Part shown: piece after piece, positions 46,930 through 56,058 of the stretch
Layout of the letters: each line of letters starts with the position of its first letter
Numbering within the stretch: position 1 is the stretch's first letter
DNA from: Deltaproteobacteria bacterium
GTDB taxonomy: Bacteria; Desulfobacterota; Syntrophia; Syntrophales; Smithellaceae
Length of the DNA stretch: 64,000 nucleotides
Assembly (NCBI GenBank): GCA_022710585.1
Contig: JAKLGV010000008.1
Span: 40,183-104,182, forward strand
Reading direction: 5' to 3'
Translations under genes and position numbers: made by a program
Notes under the pieces: generated by a model
What the model saw: only the letters and a program-made list of their open reading frames with translations
Databases searched by the model: none
What the model was told of the DNA's origin: nothing

Positions 46930-47013
46930 AAGGTAAACCGCATTGAAAAAGCGGGGCGCAAAGTTAACGGCCTAAGTCTCCCATGAAGATACGGCGGCAG
47001 AACTGCCGGGCAT
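46930..47013 (+). ncRNA. GEMM-I cyclic di-GMP riboswitch
   Basis: The segment follows the c-di-GMP-I consensus. GGTAAACC is followed by a stem CCGC..GCGG (with TT/AA closing a GAAA tetraloop, 46938-46954), then GGCGCAAAG (46955-46963), CGGCCTAA (46968-46975), ATG and the second hairpin GGCA-GAAC-TGCC (46996-47007), ending GGGCAT. The tetraloop-receptor hairpin loop is three bases shorter than usual. It lies in the 5' leader of a diguanylate cyclase gene, so the cell's product can control its own enzyme. Only sequence and context support the call. Confidence 0.88.
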
Positions 47014-47039
47014 CATTAGAAAATTTTCCGACAGTTCTG
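46998..47039 (+). promoter_or_regulatory. Alternative hairpin competing with the riboswitch aptamer
   Basis: CAGAACTGCCGG (46998-47009), part of the aptamer's second hairpin, can pair with CCGACAGTTCTG (47028-47039), 11 of 12 positions. This would disrupt the aptamer and so may be the expression platform. It is followed by A-rich sequence, not T, so it does not read as an intrinsic terminator. Confidence 0.5.
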
Positions 47040-47106
47040 TAAAAAAATAAACAACAATCAGCGGAGAGGATCCTGACCCCGAACAGGGACAGCAGGAGTA
47101 AATGAT

Positions 47107-48375
47107 ATGCATCCGAATATTATTGAAATGATAAACGATGGATACTTTGAGGTTGATCTGGCCGGAAATTTCACTTTTTTTAACGCCTCGGTTTGCCGTG
47201 TTCTCGGATATTCCCGTGAAGAACTGATGGGAATGAATTATCGGAATTATACAGATACGATCAATGCAAAGAAAGTCTTTCAAGCTTATCACCAGGTCTA
47301 TGCAACGGAGAGCCCCATCACGGCATTTAACTGGCAGGTTAAGTCGAGAGACGGATCAAAAAGGCACATTGAAGGCTCCATATCGCTGCTCAAAGATTCG
47401 TCCGGCAACAAAACAGGCTTTTTAGGGATTGTGAATGATGTCAGCAAACGTATAGAGATGGAAGAAAAATTAAGGTTTGAAGAAAAAAGATTCCGTAATC
47501 TTGTGGAGCACGCGTCAGACATCATCGTGGTCGTTAATCCGGAAGGACTCATTATCTATGAAAATCCGGCCGTAGAAAAGGTGCTGGGCTATCATCCTGA
47601 AGAAAGAATCGGCAGGCAGGGATTGGAAATTGTCCATCCGGATGACGCTCATTTTCTGGTCTCATCTTTCATTGCGCTCATCGGCGATGCCGGTACTCCT
47701 CCTATTCGAGGTGAAGTGCGGCTGCGCCACAAGAATGGAACCTATCGCACACTGGAAGTGGTGCAAAGCAATCTGGTCAAGGATGATGCTGTAGAAGCGG
47801 TCATTCTTAATTACAGAGACATCACCGAGCGAAAAATTGCGGAAGAAGCGCTCAAGAAAAGCGAGCAGCGGTACCTGGAGTTGAGCATCATGGATGACCT
47901 GACGCAGCTTTACAATTCCCGGCATTTTTACATGCAGCTGCAAAAAGAAATTGAGCGGTCAAAACGCTATGAGCAGCCCCTGACGCTTCTGCTTTTGGAC
48001 CTCGACAAATTCAAGGATTTCAACGATACCTTCGGCCACATTGAAGGCGACCATGTTCTGGCGCGGCTTGGCCTCGTCATTAAACGGTGTCTGCGCGATT
48101 CCGATTCGGCCTACCGTTATGGCGGCGAGGAATTCACCGTGATGCTTCCGATGACCACAAGCAAGGAAGGCTTTGTAACGGCGGAGCGCATCAAGGATGA
48201 GCTGAGCCGGGAGGTTTTCACGCCGGTTCCCGACCGGGAGATCTTTTTGACGATGAGTGTCGGCGTCGCACAGTACCGGCCGGATGAAGACATGAAATTG
48301 TTTGTGAACCGGGCGGACCAGTTTATGTATCGGGCGAAAAACGAAGGCAGAAACAGGATCTGCTGCGAAGCCTGA
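47107..48375 (+). CDS. Diguanylate cyclase with two PAS domains
   Basis: A 422-residue cytoplasmic protein: PAS (about 5-115), PAS/PAC (about 128-245, ending ITERKIAEEAL) and a GGDEF domain (about 262-420). The active-site motif is GGEEF near 339, and an inhibitory I-site RDSD near 330 is present, so both synthesis of c-di-GMP and feedback are expected. LTQLYNSRHFY and LLDLDKFKDFNDTFGH are intact. No transmembrane segment, so it senses an internal signal. AGGAG precedes the ATG. It is downstream of a c-di-GMP riboswitch. Confidence 0.95.
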   Translation: MHPNIIEMINDGYFEVDLAGNFTFFNASVCRVLGYSREELMGMNYRNYTDTINAKKVFQAYHQVYATESPITAFNWQVKSRDGSKRHIEGSISLLKDSSGNKTGFLGIVNDVSKRIEMEEKLRFEEKRFRNLVEHASDIIVVVNPEGLIIYENPAVEKVLGYHPEERIGRQGLEIVHPDDAHFLVSSFIALIGDAGTPPIRGEVRLRHKNGTYRTLEVVQSNLVKDDAVEAVILNYRDITERKIAEEALKKSEQRYLELSIMDDLTQLYNSRHFYMQLQKEIERSKRYEQPLTLLLLDLDKFKDFNDTFGHIEGDHVLARLGLVIKRCLRDSDSAYRYGGEEFTVMLPMTTSKEGFVTAERIKDELSREVFTPVPDREIFLTMSVGVAQYRPDEDMKLFVNRADQFMYRAKNEGRNRICCEA

Positions 48376-48405
48376 TGTTCATTCAGGATGTTGTCAGGCT
48401 AATAT

Positions 48406-48528
48406 CTATAAAATGGCCTTGATGACCCAATACGGAATGCCTACGACGATGGCGGCAAAAAGGGAGATGATGATTGTCCCGCTCAATATGCTTCCTAACG
48501 CCATGATTTTCATCTTCAATTCTTCCAT
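48406..48528 (-). CDS. Small 40-residue membrane protein
   Basis: A short gene: AAGGAG, then ATG at 48528 and 40 codons to a TAG at 48406. The product MEELKMKIMALGSILSGTI continues with a hydrophobic helix (IIISLFAAIVVGIPYWVI) and ends KAIL. It has an acidic/basic head and a single membrane-spanning segment. It lies between the diguanylate cyclase and recG on the minus strand, 59 bases after the recG stop. No family assigned; codon-like amino-acid composition and a good ribosome site favour a real gene. Confidence 0.6.
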   Translation of the reverse strand: MEELKMKIMALGSILSGTIIISLFAAIVVGIPYWVIKAIL

Positions 48529-48586
48529 ATGTATTCTCCTTGGAAAATTGTAGTCTATTAACTGATTCCTGCTTGAAGCCTATCTA

Positions 48587-51049
48587 TCATCCTGTTCTGG
48601 CCAAGTCAAGCCGGCCGTGCCATTTCGCAAGCAGGGTTTCCTTTAATATCCGGTGATCGGGATGTTTCAGAAACGGATCGCGCGACGCCAGCGCGAACGC
48701 GTCTTCCCGGGCATCGTTCATTATTCTTGCGTCGCGGATGATGCTGGCAATGCGGAAATCGGGAAGCCCGGATTGCCTCGTTCCCAGAAAATCTCCCGGA
48801 CCGCGGATGGCCAGGTCTTCTTCGGCAATGACGAAACCGTCCGTTGTCTTTTCCATGACCTTTAACCGTTTGCGTGCATCGGCTGAGCATTTGTAATCCG
48901 CCATTAATATACAGCTGGACGGAATATCCCGCCGCCCCACTCTGCCACGCAATTGATGCAACTGCGAAAGGCCGAAACGTTCCGCATGCTCAATCACCAT
49001 CAGAGAAGCTCTCGGCACATCAATACCGACCTCAATGACCGTTGTGGCGACAAGAATATGGATTTTGTTCTCCATAAATTCTTTCATGACTTCATCTTTT
49101 TCTTTTTCCTTAATCTTGCCGTGAACAAGACCGATCCGGTAATCCGGGAAAATATCTTCCTGCAGATGTCTAGCCATGTTGGTCGCGTCCTTCAGATCAA
49201 GCACTTCAGACTGCTCCACCAGGGGATAAACGATAAAAGCCTGATGGCCATTCATCAGCTCCGCGCGGATCATCTGATACGCCCTGTCCCGGCGGCTCTC
49301 CGACATCAGAATGGTCCGGACCGGCTTTTTTCCGGGGGGCATTTCATCGATCACGGAAACGTCCAGATCCCCGTAAACGGTCATCGCCAGCGTCCGCGGA
49401 ATCGGCGTCGCCGTCATCACGAGCACATCCGCGTTGATGCCCTTCCCACGTAGCGTGGCCCGCTGCATCACACCGAAGCGGTGCTGCTCATCAATCACGA
49501 CGAGCCCCAATCGATGAAAACGGACATCGTCCTGAATCAGCGCGTGGGTGCCGACGACGATATGGGCCTCGCCGCTTTGTATCTGGTTGAGCGCGTCGCT
49601 TCGAGAGGCGCTGTTCATACTGCCCATCAGCAGAACCGCTTTTAATCCCAGTTGATCAGCCCAGGATTGGATATTTTCATAATGCTGTTTGGCGAGGATT
49701 TCGGTCGGCGCCATGATGGCCGCCTGAAAGGCATTTTCGCAGGCGGTGATCATGGCCGTCATCGAGACAATGGTCTTGCCGCTGCCCACATCCCCCTGCA
49801 GCAGACGGTTCATCACGGTTTCCCGGGCCATATCTTTTTGAATTTCTTCAATGACTCTTTTCTGGGCGGATGTCAGCTCAAAACGCAAAATCGAATAAAA
49901 TTTTTCAAGCAGCGGACCGGCCGGCGCAAAAGCAATGCCCTGATCCAGGACTCTGCCCGATTTCTTAATCGCCAGCCCCAGCTGGAAAAAGAAAAACTCG
50001 TCGTAAATGAGCCGTCGGTGCGCTTCAGAGCGGAAGGATAAAAGCTTTTCCATGTCGCCGTCAGGGTCGGGAAAATGAACCGCCCACAGCGCTTCGTGAA
50101 TGTTCATCAGGGCTCTTTTCTCGCAGAGGCTCTCCGGTATGGGAGAGGCGACATAGCGGGAGTAATTTTCCAGCGCGAAATTCATGACCCTGCGGAAATA
50201 CTTCTGATGCAGGCCTTCCGTTTCCGAATACAGCGGCACGATTCTTTTAAAGTTTAGAAGATTGTCCTCGTCTTTCTCATCCAGAATTTCATAATCCGGA
50301 TGAATCATCTGTTTGCCGCCGTAGTCCGGCCTGACTTCGCCGGTATAGATCACTCTGGTTCCTTTCTGGAAAGTATCGAGAAGATAAGCCATCTGCCCCT
50401 TGAACCATTTGGCCGTCATATTGGCCGTGCCGTCGCTGATGATGGCTTCCAGAATCCTCTTGCGTCCGTAATTGCGAAAGCGTGTATTGACGACAACGCC
50501 GACCGCCGTCTGATTTTTTCCCTCCTCCAGCCGGTTGATTTTCCGGATTTCCCGGCGGTCCTCATAGGCCCGGGGCAGAAAGAAAAGCAAGTCCTCCACA
50601 GTGGCGATTTTCTTGGCGGCAAACCGGGCCGCCATTTTCGGTCCGACGCCTTTGAGGTATTGCACTGGCACGTTGAGTTTGGCCTCGTCATCCTTTAATT
50701 CCGACAGCCTTTCGACAATTTTCGGATCCTCAGGACGGGCCTGCGTTGAGGCCGCTGACGCCTCCACGGCCGATTTTATTTTTCCGGTGAGCCCGATGGC
50801 CCGCTCAATTTTAATTTTTTTTGACTCCGGATCCTGCTGATCAAAATCGGCAAATATTTCCATCAGCTCATCGATACTGTGGCGGACGTCCTCTGGAGGT
50901 TCGGGTGACGGCAAATCTTTGAGCTTCTGCAGCAGATGGAGAAGCGATTTGCCCAGATCTTTGATCTGGGGAAGATTTTTGAAGTGATCACGGAAAGCAA
51001 AGGTCAGCGGACTTTCAATTTTCTGCAGAATGTCTTTTCTCGAATCCAT
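48587..51049 (-). CDS. recG: ATP-dependent DNA helicase RecG
   Basis: An 820-residue helicase that remodels stalled forks and branched DNA. An N-terminal extension of about 110 residues precedes the wedge/OB domain (VGPKMAARFAAKKIATVEDLL, then NQTAVGVVVNTRFRNYGRKR). The helicase core has Walker A GDVGSGKT near 420, DEQHRFG, MTATPIPRTLAM, and domain 2 with VATTVIEVGIDVP and HQLRGRVGR. The extension is a known feature of some RecG. ATG 51049. Confidence 0.95.
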   Translation of the reverse strand: MDSRKDILQKIESPLTFAFRDHFKNLPQIKDLGKSLLHLLQKLKDLPSPEPPEDVRHSIDELMEIFADFDQQDPESKKIKIERAIGLTGKIKSAVEASAASTQARPEDPKIVERLSELKDDEAKLNVPVQYLKGVGPKMAARFAAKKIATVEDLLFFLPRAYEDRREIRKINRLEEGKNQTAVGVVVNTRFRNYGRKRILEAIISDGTANMTAKWFKGQMAYLLDTFQKGTRVIYTGEVRPDYGGKQMIHPDYEILDEKDEDNLLNFKRIVPLYSETEGLHQKYFRRVMNFALENYSRYVASPIPESLCEKRALMNIHEALWAVHFPDPDGDMEKLLSFRSEAHRRLIYDEFFFFQLGLAIKKSGRVLDQGIAFAPAGPLLEKFYSILRFELTSAQKRVIEEIQKDMARETVMNRLLQGDVGSGKTIVSMTAMITACENAFQAAIMAPTEILAKQHYENIQSWADQLGLKAVLLMGSMNSASRSDALNQIQSGEAHIVVGTHALIQDDVRFHRLGLVVIDEQHRFGVMQRATLRGKGINADVLVMTATPIPRTLAMTVYGDLDVSVIDEMPPGKKPVRTILMSESRRDRAYQMIRAELMNGHQAFIVYPLVEQSEVLDLKDATNMARHLQEDIFPDYRIGLVHGKIKEKEKDEVMKEFMENKIHILVATTVIEVGIDVPRASLMVIEHAERFGLSQLHQLRGRVGRRDIPSSCILMADYKCSADARKRLKVMEKTTDGFVIAEEDLAIRGPGDFLGTRQSGLPDFRIASIIRDARIMNDAREDAFALASRDPFLKHPDHRILKETLLAKWHGRLDLARTG

Positions 51050-51143
51050 TGCGGCCTCCGTGCTCGCAATCCGGCAAACATTAATTTCATGAGTGAATCT
51101 GATGATTTTGTTAACAAATATATTTTATTCACGCAAGGAATGA

Positions 51144-51172
51144 TTGACTTAAATTTTAATTTACGTTACACA
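51144..51172 (+). promoter_or_regulatory. Possible purM promoter
   Basis: TTGACT at 51144-51149, a 17-base AT-rich spacer and TACACA at 51167-51172, 45 bases before the purM ATG. The -10 is weak. Confidence 0.4.
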
Positions 51173-51217
51173 GGCAGCGCTGAAATTCCAAGTTTCAATT
51201 TAACATACAGGTGAAAA

Positions 51218-52267
51218 ATGACAGATAATTTGACATACAAAGATGCCGGCGTCGATATTGACACTGCCAATGAATTTGTGGAGCGCATCAAGACCTCGAT
51301 CAAAACAACGGCCCGCAAAGAGGTCGTCTCGGGAATCGGCGGATTTGGCGGATTATTCCGCTTGAACACGGTGGATTTAAAAAATCCTGTGCTGGTTTCC
51401 TCAACAGACGGTGTCGGCACCAAACTGCGCGTCGCGCATATGATGGATAAACATGACACCATCGGGATTGATCTGGTCGCCATGTCGGTGAATGACGTGG
51501 TCGTGCAGGGCGCCGAGCCTCTGTTCTTTCTGGATTATCTGGCCACGGGGAAAATCGAACTGGAAAAGAGCGTCCAGATTGTTGAAGGCATTACGGAAGG
51601 CTGCCGTCAGGCCGGCTGCACGCTGCTGGGAGGGGAAACGGCGGAAATGCCGGGATTCTACCAGCCGGGCGAATACGATCTGGCGGGCTTCTGTGTCGGA
51701 GTTGTGGAATCGGAAAAGCTCATTACCGGCTCAACCATCAGCGTCAATGACCGCATCATCGGCATTGCTTCGAGCGGTCTGCACAGCAACGGCTATTCCC
51801 TGGCGCGCAAAGTTCTTCTGGAAAAAGGAAAGCTGGGCGTTCATGATAAAATCCCCGGGCTGGAAAAAACAGTCGGGCTGGAGCTTTTGGAGCCGACCAG
51901 AATTTATGTCAAGCCTCTGCTCAATCTTTTTAAAAACTTTAACATCAAAGGGCTTGTCCATATTACCGGCGGGGGCTTCTACGACAACATTCCGAGAATC
52001 ATTCCTCAAGTTTGCCGGGCGGTGATTAAGAAAGGCACCTGGCCTATTCCGCCCATCTTCAACGCGATCAGGGAAATCGGCAACGTCGAGGGAAAAGAGA
52101 TGTTCCGGGTTTTCAATATGGGTATCGGCATGATGATCATCGTGCCGGAAAAAGAATGCGACGCGGTGCTGGAACGTCTGCACGTGTTGGGTGAAAAGGC
52201 TTACACCATCGGGTTTTTGGAAAAGAAAGATGATCAGGCGGATCAGGTCTTGATTGCTGAAGGATAG
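51218..52267 (+). CDS. purM: Phosphoribosylformylglycinamidine cyclo-ligase
   Basis: A 349-residue AIR synthetase, step five of purine synthesis. Visible signatures are SGIGGFGGLFRL, STDGVGTKLRVAHMM, AMSVNDVVVQGAEPLFFLDYLA, GGETAEMPGFY and a C-terminal HITGGGFYDNIPRI. ATP-grasp-like dimer fold of the PurM/SelD superfamily. Length normal. It is followed after seven bases by purN. Confidence 0.97.
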   Translation: MTDNLTYKDAGVDIDTANEFVERIKTSIKTTARKEVVSGIGGFGGLFRLNTVDLKNPVLVSSTDGVGTKLRVAHMMDKHDTIGIDLVAMSVNDVVVQGAEPLFFLDYLATGKIELEKSVQIVEGITEGCRQAGCTLLGGETAEMPGFYQPGEYDLAGFCVGVVESEKLITGSTISVNDRIIGIASSGLHSNGYSLARKVLLEKGKLGVHDKIPGLEKTVGLELLEPTRIYVKPLLNLFKNFNIKGLVHITGGGFYDNIPRIIPQVCRAVIKKGTWPIPPIFNAIREIGNVEGKEMFRVFNMGIGMMIIVPEKECDAVLERLHVLGEKAYTIGFLEKKDDQADQVLIAEG

Positions 52268-52274
52268 GAAGCTT

Positions 52275-52892
52275 ATGGCTGATTTGTTGAAACTGGGCGT
52301 CCTGATTTCCGGAAACGGCTCCAACCTGCAATCCATCATCGACAATATTGAAAACGGGTCGCTGAAAGCGGTGATTAAAATTGTGGTCAGCAACAACCCT
52401 GATGCCTTCGGAATTGCCCGGGCAAAAAAGCACGGCATTCCCTTTGCGATTCTGAAAAACGGTGACTATCGAAGCAAAGACGATTTTGACGCGGCGCTGG
52501 TGAAAATCCTGAAAGATTGTGACGTGGAGTTGGTGACTCTGGCCGGTTTCATGCGCATTATCACGCCGACCCTGCTCAGAGCCTTTCCCGGCAGAATCAT
52601 GAATATTCATCCGGCGCTTCTGCCCTCTTTTCCCGGATTGCATGGACAAAAACAGGCCGTAGATTATGGCGTGAAATTTTCCGGCTGCACCGTTCATTTT
52701 GTTGATGAGGGCGTGGATACGGGACCGATCATCATTCAAGCCGCGGTTCCGGTGATGGATGACGATACGGAAGATACGCTGGGCGCCAGAATATTAAAGG
52801 AAGAACACAAAATTTATCCCCGGGCCATTCAGCTTTTTGCCGACGGTCAGCTTGAAATAAATGGACGCAAAGTAAAAATTATAAACCGGTAA
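52275..52892 (+). CDS. purN: Phosphoribosylglycinamide formyltransferase
   Basis: A 205-residue GAR transformylase that uses 10-formyl-THF in step three of purine synthesis. It has LGVLISGNGSNLQSI for phosphate binding, the catalytic Asn-His-Asp in MNIHPALLPSFPG (Asn/His) and VDEGVDTGPIIIQAAVPV (Asp). ATG 52275 is preferred over an upstream extension. It forms an operon with purM. Confidence 0.95.
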   Translation: MADLLKLGVLISGNGSNLQSIIDNIENGSLKAVIKIVVSNNPDAFGIARAKKHGIPFAILKNGDYRSKDDFDAALVKILKDCDVELVTLAGFMRIITPTLLRAFPGRIMNIHPALLPSFPGLHGQKQAVDYGVKFSGCTVHFVDEGVDTGPIIIQAAVPVMDDDTEDTLGARILKEEHKIYPRAIQLFADGQLEINGRKVKIINR

Positions 52893-52943
52893 TTCTCGTC
52901 GGGCATCATCTTTACAATTATTGACCAGGAAATCATTGATTCG

Positions 52944-54380
52944 ATGTACGGACTTATTATCATAGGCGATGATCTTTCTTCCCTTGTTGCCGCCGCCACC
53001 GCTTCCGCTCAAGGGATCGCGACAGCGTTGATTTCAGAGACGGGCATGGGGGCCAACATCAGCGTCGGCGATCTTTCGTTCAATGCCGACCCGACGCCGT
53101 TTACCGGCATCAGCGACAATAAATTTCTGGTTTCATTCTTCAACGAACTGGGCATTTTGCCGAAAACGGCTTCACTGAATCCCGCTTACCAGGTCATTCT
53201 TCCTGAAAAAAGAATCGACTTTTTCAATGACAAGGACGACCTCACCAAAGAGCTGATCAGGGAATTTCCGGAGCTGGCCAACGAGATCAAAGCCTATTAT
53301 GACGCGCTGGAAATAAACTCGGTCATCACGGAAGATTGGCTGGCCAGACATCCCGGTATTCAACCGAAAAGCTTCAGCGACTTTCTTGATTTTCTCAAGC
53401 TTACCCCCTATTTCATTAAACGCGTTTCGGAACGGCTTAAATTTAAAAAGATTGTTTCGCAATATCCATGCTTTCAGAAAGCGATGGAGGCGCAGCAGGC
53501 GCTGCTTTCCTTTCAGCTCAATGCGAAGGACTGCCTTTTCTCTGATTTCATTTACGGCACGGCGCTGCGCGGCGTTTATACTTTTCCGGACGGCAAATAC
53601 ATCTTTTTCAATGACCTGATCAGAAAGCTGGAAGCGGCCGGCGGACTGTATCTTAAAAACCATGAAATCCTGTCCGTCAAAAAAGGCCGGATCATTGAAG
53701 TTGCCTACAAAGACGCAAACAGCATTGCTGCAAAAATGGAATCTGAAAAGCTGATCGTCAGCGACAAGTGGCAGAATATGCATCACATCATGGACCGCGG
53801 CAGGAAATTCCACTGGAGTGATTTTTTCAGGCCGGCACAAATCGCGTACTATCCCTTTACCATTCATCTGGGAATCACCCCTCAGTGTCTTCCCGAAAAA
53901 ATGGCACGGCACATCGCGGTTGTCTCCGATGTCGGCAGAGATCTCTACGACGACAACAACCTAATTCTTCTGGAATCCGGCGTGGCTCAAAATACCGGTG
54001 CGGCGGACACGTCCCAGATTCCGCTCTCGGCCACGGTTTTCCTGCCGGATCATTCGGATGTCTGGTCCGAAAACAATCTGGCAAAAAGGGGTGACGCCAT
54101 CATCGATCATCTGGACGATTTCCTGCCCTTCCTGAGGGAAAATATCAAATTTTTCGACATCCAGGAGTCCATCAGCATCTCTCATAAACAGCGCAGCGTC
54201 GTCAATCCGAAATACAGGATCCGGAACGCTTTGCTCTCCGGTTTTGCCGCCAAAACCAACAAAACAAGATTCAGCAATATCTACCTGACCGGCGCGTCAC
54301 GGCTCGCGGACGCCGGTTTCGCCGGGGAAATTCTTTCGGGCATTAATGCCGTCAGGCAATTATCAGAACAAAGGAAGTGA
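52944..54380 (+). CDS. FAD/NAD(P)-binding oxidoreductase-like protein
   Basis: A 478-residue protein resembling phytoene-desaturase-type FAD oxidoreductases in outline: an N-terminal dinucleotide-binding strand with a degenerate glycine motif (LIIIGDDLSSLVAAATASAQG) and a C-terminal FAD-type end (NIYLTGASRLADAGFAGEILSG). The middle (SNFHWSDFFRPAQIAYYPF) is not matched to a known domain. The usual GxGxxG is replaced by GDDLSS, so FAD binding is not certain. It overlaps the phosphofructokinase start and sits in an operon with purN. Substrate unknown. Confidence 0.6.
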   Translation: MYGLIIIGDDLSSLVAAATASAQGIATALISETGMGANISVGDLSFNADPTPFTGISDNKFLVSFFNELGILPKTASLNPAYQVILPEKRIDFFNDKDDLTKELIREFPELANEIKAYYDALEINSVITEDWLARHPGIQPKSFSDFLDFLKLTPYFIKRVSERLKFKKIVSQYPCFQKAMEAQQALLSFQLNAKDCLFSDFIYGTALRGVYTFPDGKYIFFNDLIRKLEAAGGLYLKNHEILSVKKGRIIEVAYKDANSIAAKMESEKLIVSDKWQNMHHIMDRGRKFHWSDFFRPAQIAYYPFTIHLGITPQCLPEKMARHIAVVSDVGRDLYDDNNLILLESGVAQNTGAADTSQIPLSATVFLPDHSDVWSENNLAKRGDAIIDHLDDFLPFLRENIKFFDIQESISISHKQRSVVNPKYRIRNALLSGFAAKTNKTRFSNIYLTGASRLADAGFAGEILSGINAVRQLSEQRK

Positions 54381-54382
54381 AT

Positions 54383-55681
54383 ATGAAATACGATTTTTCC
54401 ATCGCCAACCTCGGCAGGCGAACCGTTTTGTCGCCTTTGAAAATCAGCAATTTCACGGAGGACCGCAAGAGATTATTGTTTCGGGCTCACGCCGATGATT
54501 TTGCTTCAATGAAAGATAAAAAAGGCCAGCCTCTTTCCGTGGAACTGGCCGGACCGCGCGAAAAAATATTCTTCCAGCCTTCCAAAACAAAGGCGGCCAT
54601 CGTCACCTGCGGCGGACTCTGCCCCGGCATCAACGATGTCGTCCGCTCCATTACCAATGCTCTTTATCACAATTATCATGCGAAAAATATTGTCGGCGTC
54701 CGATACGGGCTGCGGGGCTTGAATCCGCAATTCGGACACAAGCTGATCAAACTTAATCCGGACACGGTAAATGATATCAGCAGCGTCGGTGGTAGCATCC
54801 TTTCCACCTCCCGCGGACCACAGGATGCGGAAGTGGTGATCGATTATCTGGTGAAGATGAAGATTGATCTTCTCTTTTGCATCGGGGGCGATGGCACGAT
54901 CCGGGCGGCCGAAAAAATCACCGCTGAAGCAAAGAAAAGAAATCTGAAAATCGCCATTGTCTGCATACCCAAAACCATCGACAATGATCTCAACCTGATT
55001 CAAAAATCATTCGGTTTTGACACGGCCATCGAAAAGGCCGCGGACGCCATTAAAAGCGCGCATGTAGAAGCGCTGGGAGCATTCAACGGCATCGGCCTCA
55101 TTAAAATCATGGGACGGCATTCCGGCCATATTGCCGCTTACGCCGCCCTGGCGCAAAACGATGCCAATTTTGTATTAATTCCGGAAGTCTCTTTCGATCT
55201 GGAAGGGAAAAACGGCTTTTTAGCGGCGCTGAGAAAACGCATGCAAACGAGAGGACACGCCGTCATCCTGGTCGCGGAAGGCGCGGGACAAAATCTTTTT
55301 ACGAGTGGCGCCGGCTCTGTCGAAAAAGATCCGTCCGGCAACATCCGCCTTCAGGACATTGGATTGCTGCTGAAAAATTCCATCACCGGCTACTTCAAAA
55401 AAATCGGAATCGAAATAAACCTGAAATATATCGAGCCCAGCTATCTGATCCGCTCTGTTCCCTCGAATGCTTCGGACGATATTTACTGCAATATGCTCGG
55501 GCAATACGCCGTGCATGCCGGAATGGCCGGAAAAACGGGAATTCTGGTGGCCCTGATGAGGGACGAATATGTTCATCTGCCGCTGCAGGCCGTCGAATCC
55601 GGCAGAAAAATTGATCCTCAAAGCGATATCTGGTTCAGGGTACTGGAGACAACCGGGCAGCCCGCATCCATGAAAAATTAA
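54383..55681 (+). CDS. pfkA: Phosphofructokinase, long (plant/X-group-like) form
   Basis: A 432-residue phosphofructokinase longer than the 320-residue enteric form. ATG 54383 follows AAGGAAG; the GTG at 54377 in the previous stop is less likely. Motifs are AIVTCGGLCPGINDVVR, GGSILSTSRGP, GGDGT (Gly, ATP-type) and PKTIDND (Lys, as in PPi enzymes and long ATP enzymes), then MGRHSGHIA. The mix is typical of the TP0108/plant-like clade, generally ATP-dependent. PPi use cannot be ruled out. Catalyses fructose 6-phosphate to fructose 1,6-bisphosphate. Confidence 0.9.
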   Translation: MKYDFSIANLGRRTVLSPLKISNFTEDRKRLLFRAHADDFASMKDKKGQPLSVELAGPREKIFFQPSKTKAAIVTCGGLCPGINDVVRSITNALYHNYHAKNIVGVRYGLRGLNPQFGHKLIKLNPDTVNDISSVGGSILSTSRGPQDAEVVIDYLVKMKIDLLFCIGGDGTIRAAEKITAEAKKRNLKIAIVCIPKTIDNDLNLIQKSFGFDTAIEKAADAIKSAHVEALGAFNGIGLIKIMGRHSGHIAAYAALAQNDANFVLIPEVSFDLEGKNGFLAALRKRMQTRGHAVILVAEGAGQNLFTSGAGSVEKDPSGNIRLQDIGLLLKNSITGYFKKIGIEINLKYIEPSYLIRSVPSNASDDIYCNMLGQYAVHAGMAGKTGILVALMRDEYVHLPLQAVESGRKIDPQSDIWFRVLETTGQPASMKN

Positions 55682-55860
55682 GTCGTCTTGGACTGATAAT
55701 TTATAATATCAGATATTTACAATATTTGTACGCTTTATTCTTCGCGCATCAGACAACATCCGTCCCAAAATCATGAAAAATGGAATTTGAGCGAAAAAAT
55801 GCTTGCAAAATGCTGCCTTATAGTTTAGTAACGACGCACATTTTCAGGAGGAATGAAAAA

Positions 55861-56058
55861 ATGTCTCGTATTTGTGAAGTATGCGGAAAGAAGCCGTCCA
55901 TCGGTAACACAGTCAGCCACGCAAACAACAGAAAAAAAGCGATATGGCATCCCAATCTGCAAAGCCTGCGCTGTGTTGATAAAAAAACAGGATCCGTGAA
56001 GAGAGTCAAGGTCTGCACGCGCTGCATCCGCTCCGGATTTGTGCAGAAGGCTATTTAA
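55861..56058 (+). CDS. rpmB: 50S ribosomal protein L28
   Basis: A 65-residue L28, start ATG 55861 after [32 protein letters not shown] and [11 protein letters not shown] give two CxxC pairs, the zinc-ribbon version. An in-frame extension to 55780 is not used. The last eight bases overlap the convergent 56051-56845 gene. Confidence 0.96.
   Translation: MSRICEVCGKKPSIGNTVSHANNRKKAIWHPNLQSLRCVDKKTGSVKRVKVCTRCIRSGFVQKAI

Noticed and set aside
51089..51214. 42-codon frame between recG and purM
   Set aside because: It overlaps the likely purM promoter, has no good ribosome site and no recognisable feature.
55780..55860. N-terminal extension of rpmB
   Set aside because: The L28 N-terminus [11 protein letters not shown] has its own AGGAGG at 55846; the extension has no family similarity.
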